A stretch of 64,000 bases of DNA from Ambrosia x helenae (lineage: Eukaryota > Streptophyta > Magnoliopsida > Asterales > Asteraceae). The notes under the pieces are model-generated. The model was not told the origin of the DNA, made no database searches, and saw only the letters and a program-made list of their open reading frames with translations. This document shows, piece after piece, positions 58,946-64,000 of the stretch. How positions within the stretch are numbered: the first letter of the stretch is position 1; each line of letters starts with the position of its first letter. The position numbers and the translations under genes were made by a program. The DNA lies in assembly GCA_030844895.1 (NCBI GenBank), contig CM061233.1, forward strand, positions 56,411,453-56,475,452, read 5' to 3'.

Positions 58946-60067
58946 TCATCTTAGGACAATCCCGCTTGAAGTGCCCAGTATCCCCACTGTGATAACATCC
59001 CTACTTCCCCTGAGGGGCAGTAGCAGTAGTAGTAGCAGTAGTAGCCTGAGCCGACTGTAGCTGAAGAGTAGTCCTATAGTCCTTAGCATGATGACCAAAA
59101 CGCTGACACCGACGACAGCGAAACCTCTCACAATCACCCGTATGATGAAACCCACACTCACCACACTTCGGCAGCTTCCCAGTGTACCCCCCCTAAACCT
59201 CTGCTCAGATGACATTCCCACAACATCTTGCTTCTTCACCTGCTGTTGAGACGACCCAACGTTCTTCCCAGCACTCTCCCACTTCCTCTTGTTATCCACA
59301 GGGGCTTTCACAGTAGCACCCCTCGGAGGTAGAACACCCTTAGCAACCTTCATGTTAGTCACCTTGTGAGCTTCCCAAACAGTAGCCAACATAGTAGTGT
59401 GGTCAACGGCAGCAATATGCCCAGCAATCTCTGGCCCTAACCCAGCAATGTAGTGCTCAATACTCCAGTACTCAGGTGTGGCCAAACCAGTGCACATCAC
59501 AGCCAACTCATTGTTCCTAGCAGTAAACTCCTCGATCTCAGACATAACCATCTTCAGATTCCAGAACTCGTGCTCCAACTTCATAATCTCATCCCTCGGG
59601 CAATACTCCGCTCGCGGCATCTGAATAAACTCGGACCACGACATGGCGTTGGCCTTACCCAGGCCAAGGTTCGCAGTGGTAGAGTTCCACCAGGTCAGGG
59701 CATGTCCATCCAGAGTTGCAGAAGCATACTTAACACAATCAGCGTCGGGACAGTTGCACATAGTGAACACCGACTCGATCTTCTCCAACCACCGGAGCAA
59801 TCCCATTGCCCCTTCAGTCCTATTGAAGTTATGGGGCTTACAGTCCATGAACTTCTTGTAGGTGCACCCAGACTGCACCTGATTGGTATTTCCTAGGGTC
59901 TGCTGAGTAGCCTGGAAAGCAGCCAATGCAATGTTCAACTGCTGCTGCATCATGCTATCCAACTCCGCCTGTGTTATGGTGATGTTCCCACCACCTCGTC
60001 CACCGCCTGTGCAACCACCGCCGCTACCACGGTGTCCCCCAGTACGTCCACCAGTACGACCAGACAT
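58946..60067 (-). pseudogene. Gypsy gag, intronless, frameshifted at the zinc knuckles
   Basis: The ATG at 60067 opens MSGRTGGRTGGHRGSGGG. Next come the coiled QAELDSMMQQQLNIALAAFQ, the gag core (KKFMDCKPHNFNRTEGAMGL, LTWWNSTTANLGLGKANAM, YCPRDEIMKLEHEFWNLKM) and the basic APVDNKRKWESAGKN. A frameshift near 59195 moves the zinc knuckles (CGECGFHHTGDC-like, then CYHSGDTGHFKRDC) into another frame; the first Cys of the second knuckle pair is altered to give CYHSG. There is no insert at the place where the sister element has its 79-nt intron. Most of gag is intact although pol is gone. Confidence 0.87.
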
Positions 60068-60336
60068 GTTCTGCTAAAACATGAGACAAGATACTCAGCC
60101 TCACTACTAGATCAAACTACTAGTGACCAAAGGAATCCAGAACGGGGTTCCAGCATAACCATCAGTCCGAACATGAAGTCCACCAAGATTTTCATGCATT
60201 TTGATTTATGATTTCGTGTGCACCTGAAATGATAAATCTCTCTACATGGTCCTCTAGGCGTGCTCCTAGCTAGAACTTCAAGTCACCCAATACCCACATC
60301 CTTAAAAGAGATTTTATCACACAATGACCCCAAAGT
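60068..60336 (-). other. Leader of the gag-only element, cut by the next LTR
   Basis: It matches the leader of the sister element (TTTATGATTTCGTGTGCACC near 60205, also at 44874). It stops after about 270 bases, where the LTR at 60337 begins. No primer site is reached. Confidence 0.75.
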
Positions 60337-61790
60337 TGTAACACCCCAACCGATGGCGGAAACATCGGGATGTCACGTATTGATGATTGTTCAGTAGCTC
60401 ATGGTGAATAATAATTTCATTATATGATTTAAATAAATTACATACAATTGTTCTACAAGAATTCGTACATCAAATAATCAACAAAGCTATGCACAAATCT
60501 TCAAGCAAATCTTCAAACAAGTAGAACCTGAAACATGTTAAGTTGAAAAATATTTTGGGTCAACAATTGTTGGTGAGAATACATAGGTTTTTGAAAATAA
60601 TTGGTAACAACTATTTGTACAACATTCAAAGTTGTATGATGATAGAGTATGATACCGACATGCAACAGTGCGTCTTTGTACAACCAAACCTTGTGTCGAC
60701 TGATGACTAACTCGCAAGTTAGTTAAATGTTATTACTGTTATCGATCATCCCTGAGTCTATGCGGGGATGGGTTTGTCAGACCTATAGCGCTATAATCTA
60801 AACAGGCGGCTTGATCATTGTTAATGATTGTACTGTGTCTTTTTGTTACAGTCAAATGATAGAATAATAGTGTAATTGAATCACAAGTAAGTATGAGTAA
60901 ATGATAGTATAAAATGTTTAAACATGTTTCACCCCAAAAATATACAAGAGAAAAGGGGCTATGTAAACTCACCTTAGCAAAACGTTATCTCTTTGAAAAA
61001 TAGTGTGTTGCCCAATGTATCAAGTATCACCCTATAATGAGGTAATATATATGTCTAAGTCTACCAAGTCTATAAATGTATAAGTTTCTAGGGCTTCGAA
61101 TTTGGGGATATCCAATTGTTGAATTTAAAATAAAATGTTAATTAAATAAAGGGAAATTTGATAATTAAATAAAAGAAAGCCTTTTTATAAAATTTGAATT
61201 TAGAATGCTCACAATAATGTGTTTGAAGTATAAAAATAATTTTTATAAAATTATTTCTTTTAAAATAGATTTTTAAATCTATTTATTACAAATTGCCAAA
61301 ATTTAACTTTAATTTTCAAAAATACAAAAATTAAAGAATTATTATATTAAAAATCATATTTCTGTTCTAAATATTTAGAAATAATTTGTATAAAATTTTG
61401 GTGCAAAAATACTAAAAATTGGATTTATTATGATTTAATTATGATTAAAACTAACAAAAATTGATTAAAAATATTAAATAAATGATTTTTTAGAAATAAA
61501 AATCATTTTTTGAAAAGCTTAACATTATAAAAACTTAGAATAAAATTTGTGGAAATTTATGAATTTGTTTTGATATTTTAATGGAATTTTATAAATATAA
61601 TAGAATAAAATTTATTTATTTATTATAAATATTAAATAAATGAATTTTAGAAAAATAAAAATTGTAAATAAAGCTTTGACATCAGTTTTGCTAAAAATAA
61701 TTTTTTTAGAATTTATAAAAAGGTTTTTATAATTAAAAAACGAATTTAATACATTACATGTATTATATATAATTGTTCTTTGTTTAAAAC

Positions 61791-61880
61791 TGAAAAAAAG
61801 AAGAATCACGCCACTGCCGGGACTCGAACCCGGGTGGCTTAGGTACACAGCAATAGACACAACCACTTGGTCTAGACCAG
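61791..61880 (-). repeat. tRNA-like Pol III promoter segment (SINE-head-like)
   Basis: On the minus strand TAGACCAAGTGG (61863-61874) resembles an A box and GGGTTCGAGTC (61821-61831) is a near-perfect B box, followed by a T run near 61793-61799 like a Pol III stop. A near-palindrome ACAACCACTTGGTCTAGACC...GTTGT (61860-61888) overlaps the A box. No complete tRNA cloverleaf is evident. Confidence 0.55.
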
Positions 61881-62484
61881 TGGTTGTGTTTATTCTCGTT
61901 TGTTTTAAAATAAATACAGTATGTTAAATCGTGATTATCCCCAAAATTCAAACCACGAGCCCTAACAAATTCAATTGATCAATCCACACAGTATTAACCC
62001 GATCAATCATGGGGTTAATACTTTGTGTAGGCCGATCAACATATCCCACAAACAACATTAGACTTACAGTGTTTAATTGTACAACGAACGGTAAGTCAAC
62101 CCTCGATGTCAAAATACGAACAAAAACCGTTGAACAGAGAATTTTCAGAGAAATTGGAGATAGAGAAGAGATGTTCGGCGATGTTAGAATGTTGTTTGAC
62201 GTTCAATTTATAGTGAGATAGCTTGGTGATCGATTTGTCAAGTTTTGACCAAACATTCAATGGTATACGCGTAATAGTTTAATTTTGGTATCAATTGACG
62301 ATCAAAAATCGTGTATCCTAGTCATAATAGGCCGGACATCATGCAATCATGCCTTATTGGGATTAAAACGCGTCCAGATTCGTTGATTATGGCAGCCCGT
62401 TCGTAACAGTTGACTATCACAAGTCAACTGTTGATAATCAAGTGTGTTTATAATTATTATAGGTTGGGTTTAAACAAGGTAAGA

Positions 62485-62576
62485 GGTGTGGAACAGGTGG
62501 TTGTTCGTGTGGGTTGTGTTTGGAAGTGGTCCGGGTTCGATTCCTGGATGGAACAATACACACATTTTTTTTTTTT
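62485..62576 (+). repeat. Second tRNA-like Pol III promoter segment, opposite strand
   Basis: GAACAGGTGGTTG (62491-62503) resembles an A box and GGGTTCGATTCC (62533-62544) a B box, followed by a 12-T run at 62565-62576. It faces the segment at 61791-61880. Confidence 0.5.
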
Positions 62577-62932
62577 ACAATCAGACAAGGGGAGGGTTTG
62601 GGCCTTTGGTTGGGTTGGGCTTGGGTTTAAGAAGTTTGGGCTGGGATGACTTGGGTAATGGGCTACGGGTTTGGGTAGGAAAATCACAAAATAAATTTAT
62701 TTTTAATCTAGTATAAGTTATTATCATCATTATTATTATTATTATTATAACATTATATATATATATATAGAGAGAGAGATATATGTATGAATAATTATCA
62801 TTGTGTAGGGGTTCAAAATATCACCAAAAATAATACACTTGTCGTTTTAATCCGTAACGTATAATTAATAAATGCGTAATGTTACAGTCTCCCCTACTTT
62901 TAGGAACTTCGTCCCGAAGTTAATGTGAGCGT

Positions 62933-63513
62933 TGGATTTTAGCTAAAACAGGATTCTATGATCATACAAGTCACAAATCTAGGTGCGGAAACCCTAGATC
63001 TGAACAAATTGATAAGATACAAATCACGACACAATCAAGATCATTTTCAATATCATTTTCATAGATTAACTTCAATCAATAAGCATTTACAACTGTTTAT
63101 GTTAATCTAGAAACACAAAGACAATCTCTCAAAAACACTCCTAAACCTGAACAGAACCTGGACACAAATGATAATACTCTTATCATCACAACTACTCAAA
63201 ATCTATTTATAGGCTCTGCAGGTTCGCCCCTTTTCATGGTGCGAATGTGGACAGATTCCACATTCGCCCAGTGTGACTGGTCGAATGTGGAAACTTTCCA
63301 CATTCTCCCCTTTTTACTCTACATTCGCCCATTTTGTCCAATGTATTTCTACCTTCGCCCACTTTGTCCACATTCAGGTCATCAGCACTTTTAACACATG
63401 TAATCAGCACTTTTTAACACATGTTAAAGTCTTGGTCGTTTTCTGATTATCTGAACCTTCGACATTCTGTACCGGATCACTAGCTAGGGACATACATGAA
63501 TAATGCACTAACA
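62933..63513 (-). mobile_element. Copia-like 3' LTR
   Basis: The right end TGCACTAACA at 63513 gives TGTTAGTGCA on the sense strand, right after a polypurine tract, a typical copia arrangement. The left end is about TGGATTTTAGC (62933), less certain. A TATA box (sense CCTATAAATAG) lies at 63204-63212. Upstream repeats of GGGCGAATGTGG and an AACATGTGTTAAAA block (63368-63427) closely match those in the gypsy LTR at 39345-39551. Confidence 0.65.
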
Positions 63514-64000
63514 ATCTCCCCCTTGGACCTAGCTAGTGATGTACCAAAGCAGAAAGTTATCAATTCTTCAAGTCTTGATTGAAAACTTTCCATTTTCATG
63601 CACGTTTGTGTCGAAGTTCCTATCTATCTTTCCAGTAAGCTTTGAAATCTCAGACAGACTCAAGAAATCTTGGCTTTGTCATTTGTTCATTTAGAGATGA
63701 AAATAGACGATAATCTTGATTTCTTCAATCTTCATCATTTCTTTATCTTCTTACTAACTTCTATTATTCTGGTAATCTTGATGTTCAGGTTTGGGTCTTG
63801 TTCGGTTACACAATTTGTCGATGAATCTTGAGTAGTGCACCTGTTGTATTTGATTCTGCAGAAAAATTTACTAAAAACTGCACAAACTACAACCGGCGTT
63901 AAACACGACAAAAATCTCGGAAGTACTCTTCACATTCCTTTTGACCCTCAATTGTTCTCCCCCTGAACTATACAACATTTTCAATATGTACCATAAACTT
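63514..64000 (-). mobile_element. 3' internal end of the copia-like element
   Basis: The polypurine tract CCAAGGGGGAGAT (minus strand) lies at 63514-63526. A second GGGGGAGAA tract is near 63957-63965. Between them no long frame is open, so this is the untranslated 3' part; coding sequence would lie beyond the window. Confidence 0.6.

Larger units (their letters stand above)
60337..62886 (-). mobile_element. Gypsy-type LTR (2550 bp), relative of the short element's LTRs
   Basis: It runs TGTAACACCCCAACCG to GTAATGTTACA. The first 250 bases are nearly the same as at 51451 and 54237. A polypurine tract follows at 62887-62905 (minus GTAGGGGAGAC). Internal sequence then ends at about 62932 in another LTR. 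A predicted leader intron spans 60528-60972: GCTAAG|GTGAGTTTACATAGCCCC, second arm CTATGTATTCTCACC (complement of 60572-60586), GTTGAC, TTTCAG|GT. An AT-rich body (61130-61790) and two tRNA-like segments lie inside. Confidence 0.85.

Noticed and set aside
60694..60725. CTGATGA followed by a stem (CTAACT-CGCA-AGTTAG), a hammerhead-ribozyme-like core
   Set aside because: The conserved GAAA after stem II is missing, and it lies on the antisense strand of the LTR.
61821..61874. Functional tRNA gene
   Set aside because: B box is good but acceptor and anticodon stems do not form, so it is called tRNA-like only.

Overview
This is a 64 kb piece of a plant nuclear genome, made mostly of transposable elements nested inside one another, with a single gene that looks functional. 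Introns with GT-AG borders, plastid DNA in the nucleus, Ty3/gypsy chromoviruses, Ty1/copia, Mutator-like, hAT, PIF/Harbinger and CACTA elements all point to a plant. The style of several families (MULEs carrying Ulp1-type protease genes, PIF ORF1 proteins of the Myb/SANT type, long LTRs opening TGTGACACCC) resembles what I remember from Asteraceae. That placement is a guess from memory, not a search result.

Layout. 1-3790: decayed 3' end of a + strand gypsy element with its LTR. About 3961-6527: a related + strand LTR that cuts into a minus-strand copia element (gag relics 6528-8938, LTR 9545-10039). 10040-15056: AT-rich intergenic DNA with a hAT transposase relic and a fold-back MITE. 15057-15699 and 15730-20282: two hAT-type MITEs with 8-bp target duplications; the second is split by a 3.8 kb solo gypsy LTR (16058-19865). 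21545-22205: plastid DNA carrying petB intron and exon 2. 23388-26112: an intact two-exon cytochrome P450 of the CYP706 type. 26914-28973: a PIF/Harbinger element carrying only the Myb-like ORF1.

29509 to about 55685 is a stack. A CACTA element (terminal hairpin, tandem array, transposase relic) contains a MULE at 30237-50148 with a 9-bp target duplication. The MULE carries two convergent genes, a FAR1-type transposase and an Ulp1-like protease gene. Its protease gene is split by a young 10.6 kb gypsy element (37329-47952, GTAAG duplication). The CACTA transposase relic is itself split by a short non-autonomous LTR element (51451-55614, TGCAG duplication). 55686-64000: a gypsy element that kept gag but lost pol, a related 2.55 kb LTR, and the 3' end of a copia-like element.

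Strongest hidden signals. (1) Every gypsy-type LTR in the window, across clearly different families, carries the same intron-like module. It has an AG|GTGAGT donor in one arm of an inverted repeat. The other arm lies just upstream of a TTGAC branch-point-like motif and a CAG|GT acceptor. The two arms change together between families. (2) A gypsy LTR and a copia-like LTR share an upstream promoter block at almost the same distance from their TATA boxes. (3) The MULE's non-coding DNA is saturated with an ATTGTGTC-type motif. (4) The young gypsy element appears to need splicing of a 79-nt intron in gag. All transposon proteins seen here carry lesions; the P450 does not.
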